Shown here: piece by piece, positions 27,801 to 38,314 of the stretch
Numbering within the stretch: the first letter of the stretch is position 1
Layout: every line of letters begins with the position of its first letter
Assembly (NCBI GenBank): GCA_018340805.1
Contig: JACMZG010001870.1
Span: forward strand, 52,140,658-52,204,657
Source: Microvelia longipes
Lineage: Eukaryota > Arthropoda > Insecta > Hemiptera > Veliidae
DNA length: 64,000 nucleotides
Reading direction: 5' to 3'
Program-made: the position numbers and the translations under genes
The notes under the pieces: model-generated
What the model was told of the DNA's origin: nothing
The model's input: the letters and a program-made list of their open reading frames with translations, nothing else
Database searches by the model: none

Positions 27801-30800
27801 TATTAATAGTTGTTAGTATTAGTTCTCTAGTCGTAGATAAAATTTAATTTGCAACAAGGAATGAAAGTTTTCAGCTCTCGTATTATCTCCCTCGTCAAGC
27901 CTCGGGAGCTAACTAGTTGATCTCCCTCGGCCTACCGGCCTCGTGAGCTAATGAAGTTTCCTCCTTCGGCGCTGCCTTAGGACGAAACTTTAACTTGAGC
28001 TGTAAAACTTACTTTCATCTCTTGTTGCATAAATAACAATTACTTTTCCTCATTTATATCGTAGGTATATAGTGAAAGTATAGTGTTAGCACTAAAGTAA
28101 TATATAAACCAAGTAGGGAGCTCACATATTACATATTGTCCTCCAGGAAGTTGGCTCAAATTTTCCTATGACCGCGGCCATTTTGTTTTAGCCTAGTAAA
28201 TGTAAACAAAGTATTAACGGTACTCAAAATTTTTGTTTTTATTGCATTTATTTGAACAGTTTAGTTTAAAATGTTAACAAATTGTGCAAGAAATACATTT
28301 TGCCACATCCAATAGTGGTTTAAGTATGTATCTTTAAATACTAGGTTTGTTTAGATTACTTAAAACGAGCGGCTAATTAAACTTTTTTTTTCTTGTGCAC
28401 TATTTAACATAGACAATTTTACAAATGATATTTGTTTTTTCCCCTTCAAATATTCATTGTAATTAGTAATTTAACAAATTTAACCTAATTTTTTTTAATG
28501 TAATAAAAGCAATTGTAATTTTAAGGCAATACACTGTCGTCTGCATTTTCGTCAAAATCTTAATAAAAACATGTGGTTTACCTTCACTATAGTTTCTCTT
28601 TATCTAAATTATTATAATAATTATTTCACAGAATTTAATAAAAAATCATTAAATTATCACGAACATATTAAAATACGAAAACACGATAAAATGTAAAACT
28701 CACCTATTGTTATCAGGGTTGCCAATAAAATTAAATTAAAAAAACCTAAATCCTAAAAAGGCGCATGCGCAGTTATTCTAATTTTAGCTATTTTTTATTT
28801 TTGAGCCAGCTATCAGCTGATCGGGCAGGTCTGAATTTTTTTTACATGTGTCAGCATAGGAGTTTCCCAACTTGGTTTATATATTACTTTAGTGTGCACT
28901 TAAAATCCAAAACCGTGATTTCACATGAATTGTCTATTTCAGGTGCTTTATAGACCTCCTGAATAATTTTTAACAAATTGTCTGTCTATACGTGTGTGTG
29001 TGTTTTTTATCAACTTAGCTCCCACTTTGTTTATGTTACAGAGTTAAAACTTAGTAAAAGAAAGAATTTAGACAAAGAGCCCAGGGGTGTTTTGTTAATA
29101 AAAAGTATAATGGCTTGAAACGGGTTTAATTTTTCGTAAATACCTTCCTGAACAAGGATCTGCAATTCTGCCGACTCGTATCGGATGGGTATCCCAGGCA
29201 GAACGCACTTTAGGGGTCAAAGGTTCTGCCTGGGACACCCATCCGATACGAGTCGGCAGAATTGCAGATCCTTGTTCAGGAAGGTATTTACGAAAAATTA
29301 AACCCGTTTCCAGCCATTACACTTTTTATTAACAAAACACCCCTGGGCTCTTGGTCAATAAAGTGCGTTTTGCCTGGGACGCCCATCCGATACGAGTCTG
29401 CAGAATTGCAGATCCTTGTTCAGAAAGGTATTTACAAAAAATTAAACCCGTTTCCAGCCATTACACTTTTTTTTAACTTGTGTGGTAAATTTGACCTGTA
29501 AAGTGCGTTCTGCCTGGGACACCCATCCGATACGAGTCTGCAGAATTGCAGATCCTTGTTCAGGAAGGTATTTACGAAAACTTGAGACCGGTTCCAGCCA
29601 TTATACTTTTTATTAACAAAACACCCCTGGGCTCTTGGTCTATAAAGTGCGTTCTGCCTGGGACACCCATCCGATACGAGTCGGCAGAATTGCAGATCCT
29701 TGTTCAGGAAGGTATTTACGAAAAATTGAGACCGGTTCCAGCCATTACACTTTTTATTCACAAAACACCCCAGGGCTCTTGGTCTAATAGATAAGTCTAG
29801 TTTTGCTATTCAGTGTCGTTAACCAGTAAAAATTAAAAGAAAATAAAAAAAATGTTTTGTTCAATTTGAAATTTTTGCGCATGTAGTCATTTATAAGATC
29901 AATAAATGCGCTAAGTTTCAACTTATTATCAAGATTAGTTATAATTTTTCTTGCATTGGTTTTTAAAAAGACCGTTAAGAATCGAAAAATAATCCAAATT
30001 AGTTAAAGTCAGGTAAAAGAGTTTCCCTCTGTTATCAATGTTATCTTTAAAGGAACTTTTTGTTATTAAGTTGATAAAAAAAATTACTTAAATATTTCAA
30101 AGGGAATCTGAAGGGAACGCCAGGTCTGAAAAATCCAATGCTTAGAAAGAACGGTTTGTTTTCCTTCGTTTGTTCCTTCCCTGGTGGTGTTTTCTCTGTT
30201 TCTTTTTTCAAAGGTGCCTTGTTAGTCTCATCTTCTACCAGAGCTTCAGGTATGTTAAGGAGTGGAGTTTTAAGTGATCTAGATGATAACAAATCTGCTT
30301 CATCATAGTCCAAATGATGGATCATACAAACAGAACTATCGATTATGTTTCCTTCATTCTTATTAATCAATTTATCAAAATCGCCACTAAACTTCGGACA
30401 GTTCAAAATCCTATTTTGAAAACTAGAACGTTTTTCCCAATCATCAAATGAAGTTAAACTTGATTCATTTCTAATTTGATAAAGACCTCTAACAGCACTT
30501 AATTTGTCAAATAAATTTACATGAGTTCTTTTGGTCATATTAAAAAACACCATGGCACTTGCATTATTAATAGAACTAGGGTGAGCACCCATGTTGATTA
30601 AAATAATAGCACAACTCAGACTCTCGTTTCTAACAGGTATGAAAGATTTACGAATTTCAGAAGAATAATCACTTGTTGTAAAAAGACAGTTCCCTCCAGT
30701 CATTTTGGAATCAAAATTAATTGGGATCCCAACATCATATTCAGTCTTAGATTCATCTGTTGAAGTATAGTTAATAGATTTAGTCGTTAGGATGCTGCTG

Positions 30801-33800
30801 ATGATTGGTTTTGATGTGGAAGAAGGTTTTATAAATATAGAAACATCATCAGCGAATATTGTAGAATTAGTTTTTAAAACTGAGTTAGGGTTTAAGAATG
30901 ACTTAGTACTGTTAGTAACTGACTTATCAGTGGCATACCTGGAAATATATCTAGCAGGGCCATTTTTAGTAATTGATATAGTAAAGGCATTCCTAGTGGT
31001 TGTTTGTTCAGCAGTTGTACCTCGAGGAGTATATTTAGCATTGGAATTTCTAGTAATATACCTACCAGGACCACCTTTAGTAGTATATTTATCATTGGCA
31101 TCCCTAGTAATTGCTTCAGCAGTGATATTACTATAAGAATATTTAGCAGTAGCATCTTTGGTGATAGGTTTAGTAGAGCTTCCTTCAGTAAATAATTTAA
31201 TATTGACATATTCAATAATATATTTATCTTTAGTGTCTTTAATAATATATTTATTAGTGAAGTATCTGGTAATCGATTTAGCAGTGGTATCTCTAGTAAT
31301 ATGTTTGGCAGTGGTATCTCTAGTAATATGTTTGGCAGTGGTATCTCTAGTAATATGTTTGGCAGAGGTATCTCTAGTTATGGGTTTAGTAGTGGTATAC
31401 TTAGGGATTGATATAGATGTGGTATCTTTAGTTATTGATTCAGCAGAGTCTTCATGGTTAATTGCACAGCCAGCTTTAGGGTGAGGGTCTCGAGAGCTCA
31501 GCACAGGTTTCACTGTGCTCATATAAAGTCCAGGTAAATTAGCTGTAATATAATCGGGCTGCTTTTTTGAGCTATAAGAGCATATTGAATCTTCTAAAGA
31601 GGTGATAGGTTTCATTGTTCCAGAAGTAATATTTGGTTTTGTACATGATGACATTTCGTTTTTAGGTTTCATTGGTTTAGTACAAGATGTCATTTCCTTT
31701 TTGGGATTATTTCGTTTGGTAGTACATGAAATTTTATGAGTAGGTTTATTTGGTTTTGTTGTAGATGTTATTTGGTTCTTAGGTTTAATTGGTTTTGTAC
31801 AAGATGACATTTCATTTTTAGGGGTGATATTTGGAATTACACAAGATGAGGTTTCGTTTTCAGGTTTCATTGGTTTTGTACAAGATGTAATTTCGTTATT
31901 AGGGGTAATATTTGATTTGGTAGTACATGATATTTTATGAGTAGGTTTATTAGGTTTTGTTGTAGATTTCATTTGGTTCTTAGGTTTAATTGGTTTTGTA
32001 CAAGATGAAATTTCGTTTTTATGGGTAATATTTGGAATTGCACAAGATGACATTTCGTTGTTAGGTTTCATTGGTTTTGTACAAGATGTAATTTCGTTTT
32101 TAGTGGTAATATTTGGAATTGCACAAGATGACATTTCGTTTTTGGGGGTGATATTTGGAATAACACAAGATGACGATTCGTTTTTAGGGGTGATATTTGG
32201 AATTGCACAAGATGAAATTTCGTTTTTAGGGGTGATATTTGGAATTGCACAAGATGACATTTCGTTTTTGGTGGTAATATTTGGAACTGCACAAGATGAC
32301 ATTTCGTTTGTAGTGGTAATATTTGGAATTGCACAAGATGACATTTCGTTTTGGGTGGTAATATTTGGAATTGCACAAGATGACATTTCGTTTTGGGTGG
32401 TAATATTTGGAATTGCACAAGATGACATTTCGTTTTTAGTGGTAATATTTGGAATTGCACAAGATGCCGATTCGTTATTAGGTTTCATGGGTTTCGTACA
32501 AGATGTCATTGCGTTTTTAGGATTATTTGGTTTGGTAGTCCATGATATTTCATGAGTAGGTTTATTTGGTTTTGTTATAGATGTCATTTCGTTTTTAGGG
32601 GTAATATTTGGAATTGCACAAGATGACGATTCGTTTTTGGGGGTGATATTTGGAATAACACAAGATGACGATTCGTTTTTAGGGGTGATATTTGGAATTG
32701 CACAAGATGAAATTTCGTTTTTAGGGGTGATACTTGGAATTGCACAAGATGAAATTTCGTTTTTAGGGGTGATATTTGGAATTACACAAGATGAACTTTC
32801 GTTTTTAGGTTTAATTGGTTTTGTACATGACGTCATTTCGTTTTTAGGAGTATTTGGTTTGGTAGTACATGATATTTTATGAGTAGGTTTATTTGGTTTT
32901 GTTGTAGATGTCATTTCAGTTTTTGGTTTCCTTGGTTTGATAGTACATAATAATTCATTTGTAAGTTTGTTTGGTTTAATTGAATATGTCATTTCGTTTT
33001 CAGGGGTAATATTTGAATTTGGGCAAGCTGACATTTCGTTTTTAGTTTTACTTGGTTTTGTACAATTTGGTTTTTCGTTTTTAGGTTTGATTGGTTTGGT
33101 AGTACATGATGCTTTATTTGTAGGTTTATTTGGTTTTGTTATGGATGTCATTTCATTTTTAGGGGTAATAGTAGGTTCTGTACAAGATGACATTTCATTT
33201 TCTGGGGTAATATTTGGTTCTGTACAACCTGGCAATTCGTTTTTAGGTTTACTTGTCTTTGAACCTGATGGCATTTCGTTTGTAGGTTTAATTGGTTTTG
33301 TACAAGATGGCATTTCGTTTTTAGGCATATTTGGTTTTGTAGTACATATTTTATGTGTAGATATATTTGGTTTTGATGTAGATGTCATTTCATTTTCAGG
33401 GGTTATATTTGGTTTTGTGCAAGTTGACATAGGTTCACTTGGTGTGGTAGAACATGATATTTCATTCGTAAGTTTATTTGATTTCGTTGTCATTAGTTTT
33501 TTATGAGAAATATTCGGTGTAGTAGAAAATGACTGTTCGTTTCTAAGTTGTTTTGTTATTGGTGATGATGAAATTTTAATTTTAGGAGTAATATTTGGTT
33601 TAAATGGCTTATGAGTTTCTCTAGGGTTCGAATGCCTATCTGTAGTTGTATCATATTTTCCATTAGAGCTTTTAAATCTTTGCAAAAAATTCTTTGCGCT
33701 AAGAACAATTTCTTGATCAGGGAGCAGCTTAGTGTACTGAAACTCAGGAAACAACGGACAGACCAGACTAGATATGACACTTATTTGCTTCTTGTTGTTA

Positions 33801-36800
33801 ACGAAGAGACAGGTGGAGTCATTATCATGGCGTGATGACTCCGGCATGAAGCTTTCACTCCATGACCTGCTCCCTACATTGCTAGTATTTCTTTCGTCAG
33901 TAGATAATGCTGAGTTATCACCTGTAAATATAAGGACATAGTTTACATAATACCTGTAAACATAAAAACAATACAGGTGTTATTATTAAAGGCTTTAGAA
34001 AGAGCACAGGACTGTAAACACAATGTAATTTTACTGATAACACGAAAGCTAGTTGACTGGTGTTCCTAAGTAGGGGTACCACCCTAACAACAAAACATTA
34101 TTTTATAAATGTGTTATAAATAACCACTAATGAAAAAAGATCTTAAGTTACCAATGAAATAACTTAAAATAAAAACCCTGTTAAGTACTAAATAAAATCG
34201 GTCTTAGATAAGCAAAAGGGTAGGGGGATACGGAAATCTACATTTAGTTGATGAGGACCACTTTGAAAATAATTGGCATTAAAAACGTTAAAATACAATT
34301 TAAAAAGCTTAAAATATTGTAATGCACTGATATTTATATTATTTTTTTTATGAATAATCAATTATTAATTAATAATAGAACCCAATAATTCAGCAGCCAG
34401 AAATATTGCCAACTTCATTAAAAAAACATTTTATTTTGTCAGGTTGGCAGCATTACTTAAGACCACCAGTGAACCGGCTTTCGTGTTATCAGTAGTGCTC
34501 CTTAGAGGTAATATACGAATAAAATTATGTATTTGTTGTGGGATTGGTCTGAGATGGGGTATTCCGCACATACAGAGATGATATCTCAGTGACACCCTGT
34601 ACGTTTCTGATTAAGTTTTCTCTGTAATAAAAACCGAATAAGTTATAATAAATTGAGAGTTGAAATTTTCTCTCCTAGTAATGTGAACTTAGACTTATGT
34701 GTGAATGTAGAAGTTAAAATTCTTTCAGTGAAAGCCAGAGATGCAGAGTATGTCCCAACACTCGAACATAATTTGGGAAAAATAGGGTAGGGGATGGGGA
34801 AAGTTTTGCTTCGAAATATCATGAGGAAAATGTTGACAAAAATTACAAACCAATAACATTTGTTTGTAAAACTGTGTATTTTATTTGTATCGTTGTCTCA
34901 ATCACTAGCACTTCTGCAGCTTAATTACTGACAAGTGAATCCAAAATCGAATCTCTTATTTTGAATTCTCTTATTTTAGACAATGGCCCGCCTTTCACAT
35001 ATTGTAAATATTTTTATATATTTTAAAAAGGGTATTGGTTTCAGTTTGATTTACTCTTTACCTCTTTTATAATTACTTTTTTTATTTCTAGACAAATACT
35101 CATATTTATATTATAGGGGATATAAAGTAAAATTTACTGATCGACTTATCTTAGTATTGTGTGTAATGCATTGTCAGCAAAATACCTATAATATATAAGG
35201 ATGTAAATAAAAGTCTATCCACATATAAATTTCAACCAATGTAATGATGACAAAACTGGCTTTCAACCTAATACAGGTCATCCTCAGTGCCGGTGAGAAG
35301 AAGCTAATTTTTCCTCTTGAGTCTTGTAACAAGATTTGAGACTGTCTGACAGTCTCAATTTATTTACAAATGTAAATTATTTGTAGTTCATTATTATTAT
35401 TTATTTTTTTATTAATCTCTTATTCTTTGTAATTCTATACTTTCAAAAATATTTTTATACTTGTTAAAGAAAATAATAAACATTTATTTATTTATTTATT
35501 TATTCTCACCGGCACTGAGGATGACCTGTATTAGGTTGAAAGCCAGTTTTGTCATCATTACATTGGTTGAAATTTATATGTGGATAGACTTTTATTTACA
35601 TCCTTATAGTAAAAAATCCACTAGCGCTTATAATTTAAATACTATAATATATGTTTTTTACTTTTCTTCAATTATATCATAGGTATAAAGGTAAAGACTG
35701 CCTCCGTGGCCGTGATTGTATAGGCACTCGATTTCGGCACTGGAGGTCCAGGGTTCACAGCCCGGGCTATGCTCTAAGATTTTATGATTGTTATTTGTAT
35801 TAAAAAGATTTCGCCAACTTTAATTAATTCTTATAGTGTAGTAGATGCAACTCACCTGATGTGGTTCCTGATGGGCCAAAAAACGATAAAACAAGCATTT
35901 TATTTTTTTAAAGGAAAAAATTGTGTTTACACTAATTATCCGAAACTGAGATTTCACCTGAATTGTCCATTTCAGGTGTTTTAAGACCTGCTGAGTGGTT
36001 TTCACTAAGTAGTCTGTCTGTTTAAAACTTATGTATTCACTGTCTAAATACATAAACCACAAATATAAAATTTGAAGATTTTCATATTCAAAGGGCTAAT
36101 GAAGGGAGTCCAAAGTAAGTAATGAGGATAAGTGAAGGGAATCTAGTGTGGGGAGGAATAGTTAGAAACAGCTTAAGCTTCTACTAAAACCCTAAGATCC
36201 AACAAAATCTAGTTGTCCACAATCTTAGTTTTGATTCAAGAAAATAAAATTCCATATAAATTTTACCCAATGGAAAGACCTTCCCGATTGACTTAGTCAG
36301 GTAGCCGTTCTGCTTGAAGTATTGAGGCATGGTGGTAATATTTTCATTGTTCCATGAAGACAAGGAGTCAGGTCGCCGGCTCGTGAATAAAGAGAGCCTG
36401 CTGGCACCAGGTGACGGAATCTGTAACACATTGCATAATAGCCTTTCTCATATTATATTCTTAAGCTTATATTATTATTATTAAAAAGAGACAAATTTAC
36501 ATTAAAACGTAGAAAGTGAAGAATTGGACAATACACAATGAACAGCTACCAATAAGCACTTGAAAACAAAAAGATTATGGGCTATAGAAACTAAAAGTGA
36601 ATAATGAATGCAAAGCTGCAGACAGTAAATTTAGGCTTTGACCCATGGACTTCTGACTGGGCGTGGAGGGTAAAAGGATCATTTCAGCAAGGTTAGAAAA
36701 GATCCTTGCTGTCGAGTGATGTCAAAACACTCACCTCACCAGAGACTCACAGCATCAAAGCCTGTAGCAATTAACTCTTGAAGATCCCACGAGACAAGAT

Positions 36801-38314
36801 AGAGAAATGTAAGGCCTATACTAAAACACTGGATTTAAGTAAAACTTATAGGATATTTAAAATTAGTTTATATGAACATAAATGTAAACTTTGAGGCTCA
36901 TTATAAGTGGGAGAGACAGCTACAACACTGCAAGTGTTAAAATGAGGGATCAGCAGTATAGACAGTGTTCCGACTCCCAACCTTTACGTGAACCTGAGCA
37001 AATTCTGTCACTTTTAGTTCTCTGAATATCCATATTGTAGCACCACAAGTCCTGCCTCTCTTCTATTTTTCACCAGCCATAAAAACTGGTTCATGCAGCT
37101 TTCTTTTTTGAATTGGTTTATAAAGTGCTTAATACAAGAGTTGAATTTATATAGATTTTATTTTTTCACCCGATCTCCCGGTTTCAGCTTTACCTCATAT
37201 TCCATGGTGGTAATTTTTCATGAAGCTCAAGTAAATAATAAAATTGCTTTGATTTTCAATGTTCATATGGTTTGTGATAGAACATCAAAAATGAACATTA
37301 ATTTGATAGAACATCAAAAATGAACATTAATTGCCTCTGACGTGATATATGTATACCTTTTCCGGTGATAAAGCCCCAGTTTTGGAAACATACAGCTCCA
37401 GCTGCTAGACACGTCGTAGAGAGTTCAGACCGGGCTAATTTTATTTTTAGAAAAGCTAAGAGTACCCAAGAGGGGTTTAGAAATATTAAGGGTGTCCCCC
37501 CCCCCCAAAAGTAGTTCATTCGGAAAATAACAGTAAAAATTATTCCCTCAAACATAATTTAAAACTTTTACCAGCACAATTTGTGAAAGAATATTTGCTT
37601 GCATTTCTGAAATCCATCAGATATACTTAAATATTGTACGTGTAAAATACTTATAAAATTAATATCATTGAGAACACATTGAATTATATTAAAAATTGCA
37701 CTCTTAGGTGACCGTTGATTAGCAAAAGCTAAAAATCAACAATGCAGCATGTAGGTACTAGTGCCGCAGACTAGCGGTGTGGTAGATGAACTAGACTTTC
37801 CTTGATTGAGAGCTGGTCGAAAAACGGTGGAAGTCAAAATAATTGATAGTCAAAGGTGTTCAGGTTACTTTTCAATATTTTAAAATTCAACCAATAGGGT
37901 CCAAAAAATTGGCAATAACTATACCATCTAAATAGTAAGTATAATAAATTAAGTTATTTTATTCATTTTAAATTGAATAATGTCTCTACCGCCGACCACT
38001 TATATTATACATCACTTAATACAAAAGGTTCAATGCTTTACAAACATATAATAATAATGACAGTTCTGTGATATGTCAAAAACTGACAGTAAATTAGTTA
38101 CCTGGGTAAAAGCATTCTGAAAGATCAAACATTTCGAAGAAAATAAATTTATATTCGGAGTAAACGGAGAATCAGATCCGTTCCTAAACAAATTGCTCCG
38201 GAAATTCGGAACGATTATTAAAATAACGTTCCTTTTACTCGATTCCACGGACAAAACAAGTAAAATCACTAAAGAAACCAGCACATTTTGAATATCACTC
38301 AACCTTCCCGCCAT
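16150..38314 (-). CDS. IDS-like: Secreted iduronate-2-sulfatase-like pseudoenzyme with giant repeat insertion and C-terminal tail
   Basis: Nine exons: 38314-38102, 36420-36267, 33921-30088, 25670-25521, 24530-24393, 22767-22478, 20787-20663, 19665-19448, 18047-16150. All introns are GT-AG, all phases fit, and the total is 7020 nt (2339 residues plus stop). Residues 1-26 are a signal peptide. The remainder follows animal iduronate-2-sulfatase: NVILIIV, IFQNAFTQ, TMPQYFKQNGYLTKSIGKVF, PFFLSIGFFRPGVPFRFP, FPYGVLPV, TGDHG, LVELVDLFPTLVELAGL, IRIMGYAIRT. Normal IDS is a lysosomal enzyme of about 550 residues that desulfates heparan and dermatan sulfate. Here the metal-binding DD is PN, the formylglycine CxPSR is PGASR, and three more catalytic residues differ. 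About 1170 repeat residues interrupt the domain. Hydrolase activity is very unlikely. The ATG at 38314 is chosen because the signal peptide follows it. Confidence 0.92.
18563..19208. mobile_element. Foldback element, arms about 230-290 bp, in intron 8 of the sulfatase-like gene
   Basis: The left half (AAGAGCCGGACC, then CATATGATTGCAC, AAGTGGTTCCCTG, TGCAAAACATGAAGAGA, TTTATTAAACGAGTGTTT) reappears as its reverse complement on the right (AAACACTCG, TCTCTTCATGTTTTGCA, CAGGGAACCACTT, CATATGAAG, GGCCTGGCTCTT). No coding sequence. Confidence 0.7.
19300..19332. other. Perfect 12-bp inverted repeat (hairpin)
   Basis: GACGTTTTGTGT at 19300-19311 and ACACAAAACGTC at 19321-19332 enclose nine bases. 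It lies in intron 8, just upstream (plus-strand sense) of a degraded hammerhead-like motif at 19351-19386, and probably belongs to the same element. Confidence 0.7.
21055..21855. mobile_element. MITE family C, degraded long copy
   Basis: Starts near ATAATACTGAATATATATAG with GAAGAAGCACAACTGATAAC. Ends with CTGGCTTTCGTGTTATCAGC and GGCTCCTTCTATACTAG, which match the ends of the intact copies. It is longer in the middle and more diverged, and no target duplication is clear. It lies in intron 6 of the sulfatase-like gene. Confidence 0.6.
23772..24181. mobile_element. Long foldback element carrying a hammerhead-like motif
   Basis: The left arm starts TATGAGTAAAATTAGTTGGA and the right arm ends with its reverse complement. 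The arms (about 150-200 bp, with a gap on the left) meet near 23931-23950. TAGACTCCCCCCTT-like sequence occurs just outside both ends, a possible target duplication. It lies in intron 5 of the sulfatase-like gene. Confidence 0.75.
24091..24131 (+). ncRNA. Hammerhead-ribozyme-like motif inside a foldback element
   Basis: The core CTGATGA (24094-24100) is followed by helix II GGGAG/CTCCC (24102-24106 with 24116-24120), then GAAA (24121-24124), C and GTC (24126-24128). Helix I is AAC before the core and GTT after GTC. Helix III is the self-complementary ACGT. All invariant core bases are present. The left arm of the foldback lacks the CTGATGA half. Activity is inferred. Confidence 0.5.
24740..24882. 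repeat. (TA)n microsatellite
   Basis: About 140 bp of nearly pure TA dinucleotides with a few interruptions, in intron 4 of the sulfatase-like gene. Confidence 0.9.
25080..25468 (+). repeat. Dispersed repeat B, copy 2
   Basis: Matches 5845-6335 from GACAGGTCAGTTTAGACACC to ACGATAGACTGTA. It ends about 50 bp from exon 4 (25521-25670) of the sulfatase-like gene, so it lies just inside intron 4. Confidence 0.75.
25731..26973 (+). mobile_element. Repeat family A, copy interrupted by a SINE
   Basis: Opens AAAATCAGGTACGGGGTACC, continues with AACTTTTCCTCATTACATCG and ends AAATGAGGAAAAGT. It contains several TTCGCTCG-type motifs and the usual CTGAAACGGATAATTCCG segment. A SINE sits within it. The short plus-strand frames at 25709-26044 fall here and are not genes. 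Confidence 0.75.
26523..26755 (+). mobile_element. SINE with tRNA-like head (copy 3), flanked by a 45-bp direct duplication
   Basis: Starts GTCTGCCTCCGTGGCCGTGA, has a B-box-like GGGTTCGCAGCCC, then a body with TTCGCCAACTTTAATTAATT, and ends CCTGATGGGCCGAAAGGCCC plus an A/T tail. The same 45 bp (TAAATAGCACAACTACAGTG onward) lies at 26478-26522 and 26756-26800. The short hairpin GGGCCgaaaGGCCC near the 3' end recurs in degraded form in the other copies. Confidence 0.85.
27435..28040 (+). repeat. Dispersed repeat D, copy 2, with terminal foldback
   Basis: Same landmarks as the copy at 14505-15170, including CCCTAGGGAAGAAAAGTG and the paired arms GCAACAAGGAATGAAAGT and ACTTTCATCTCTTGTTGC. A short internal segment is missing relative to copy 1. 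It lies in intron 3 of the sulfatase-like gene. Confidence 0.75.
29070..29785. repeat. Satellite: four direct units of about 143 bp plus one inverted unit
   Basis: Direct units begin TTCTGCCTGGGACACCCATC at about 29224, 29367, 29509 and 29651 and end CACCCCTGGGCTCTTGG. The first unit (29070-29215) is in reverse orientation, so the junction near 29216 is a head-to-head inverted repeat. Small frames on both strands are by-products. It lies in intron 3 of the sulfatase-like gene, about 300 bp from the repeat exon. Confidence 0.9.
30088..33921 (-). CDS. IDS-like: Exon 3 of the sulfatase-like gene: about 1170-residue repeat insertion inside the sulfatase domain
   Basis: Acceptor TTTACAG, donor A|GTAATT, 3834 nt. 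The first 84 codons align to IDS (SRSWSESF, then LLPDQEIVLSAKNFLQRF), and the last 22 or so align again (PFFLSIGFFRPGVPFRFP). In normal IDS these parts are only a few residues apart. Between them are about 45 units of 13-14 residues, typified by MSSCAIPNITPKNE and MTSCTKPMKPKNE. A Thr-rich 9-residue array (ITRDTTAKH) follows, then a less repetitive Ser/Thr-rich part. Most units hold one Cys, and many hold an N-I-T sequon. In a secreted protein this suggests heavy glycosylation. The frame stays open through 3.8 kb of repeats. Confidence 0.88.
33993..34505. mobile_element. MITE family C, diverged copy
   Basis: CTTTAGAAAGAGCACAGG at the left and GCTTTCGTGTTATCAGTAGT with GCTCCTTAG at the right match the inner parts of the intact copies. 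The outermost bases are eroded and no clean target duplication remains. It lies in intron 2 of the sulfatase-like gene, 72 bp from exon 3. Confidence 0.65.
35198..35606. mobile_element. Inverted-repeat element with about 100-bp arms
   Basis: The left arm (35198-35295) begins AAGGATGTAAATAAAAGTC and ends CAGTGCCGGTGAGAA. The right arm (35503-35606) is its reverse complement. The right arm contains CTGAGGA, an ACCT/AGGT hairpin and GAAA, which recalls a hammerhead core with a damaged helix III. Located in intron 2 of the sulfatase-like gene. Confidence 0.8.
35700..35910 (+). mobile_element. SINE with tRNA-like head (copy 4), decayed
   Basis: Starts CTGCCTCCGTGGCCGTGAT, with a B-box-like AGGGTTCACAGCCC, the body TTCGCCAACTTTAATTAATT, and a degraded CCTGATGGGCC tail region. 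It sits between family A-like fragments on both sides, so it probably inserted into a family A copy. Confidence 0.75.
36267..36420 (-). CDS. IDS-like: Exon 2 of the sulfatase-like gene: former formylglycine site, now PGASR
   Basis: Acceptor GTTACAG, donor G|GTAAAA. It encodes IPSPGASRLSLFTSRRPD, then ITTMPQYFKQNGYLTKSIGK and VFPLG. It aligns without gaps at its start to IDS AVCAPSRVSFLTGRRPD. The Cys that is normally converted to formylglycine is Pro75, while Ser78-Arg79 stay. Further on, the catalytic Lys of GKVF is kept (Lys118), but the following catalytic His is Pro121. The exon is otherwise well conserved. Confidence 0.9.

Noticed and set aside
32058..33506. Long plus-strand open frames (up to 189 codons) opposite the repeat exon
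   Set aside because: A stop-free repeat on one strand gives a stop-free antisense frame when the period is a multiple of three. These frames show no family resemblance and no splice context, and the minus-strand frame is the one that continues into IDS homology.
16150..38314. Treating the sulfatase-like gene as an ordinary decaying pseudogene
   Set aside because: All nine exons have GT-AG borders with matching phases and no stop in 2339 codons. The active-site losses are specific while other IDS motifs remain.
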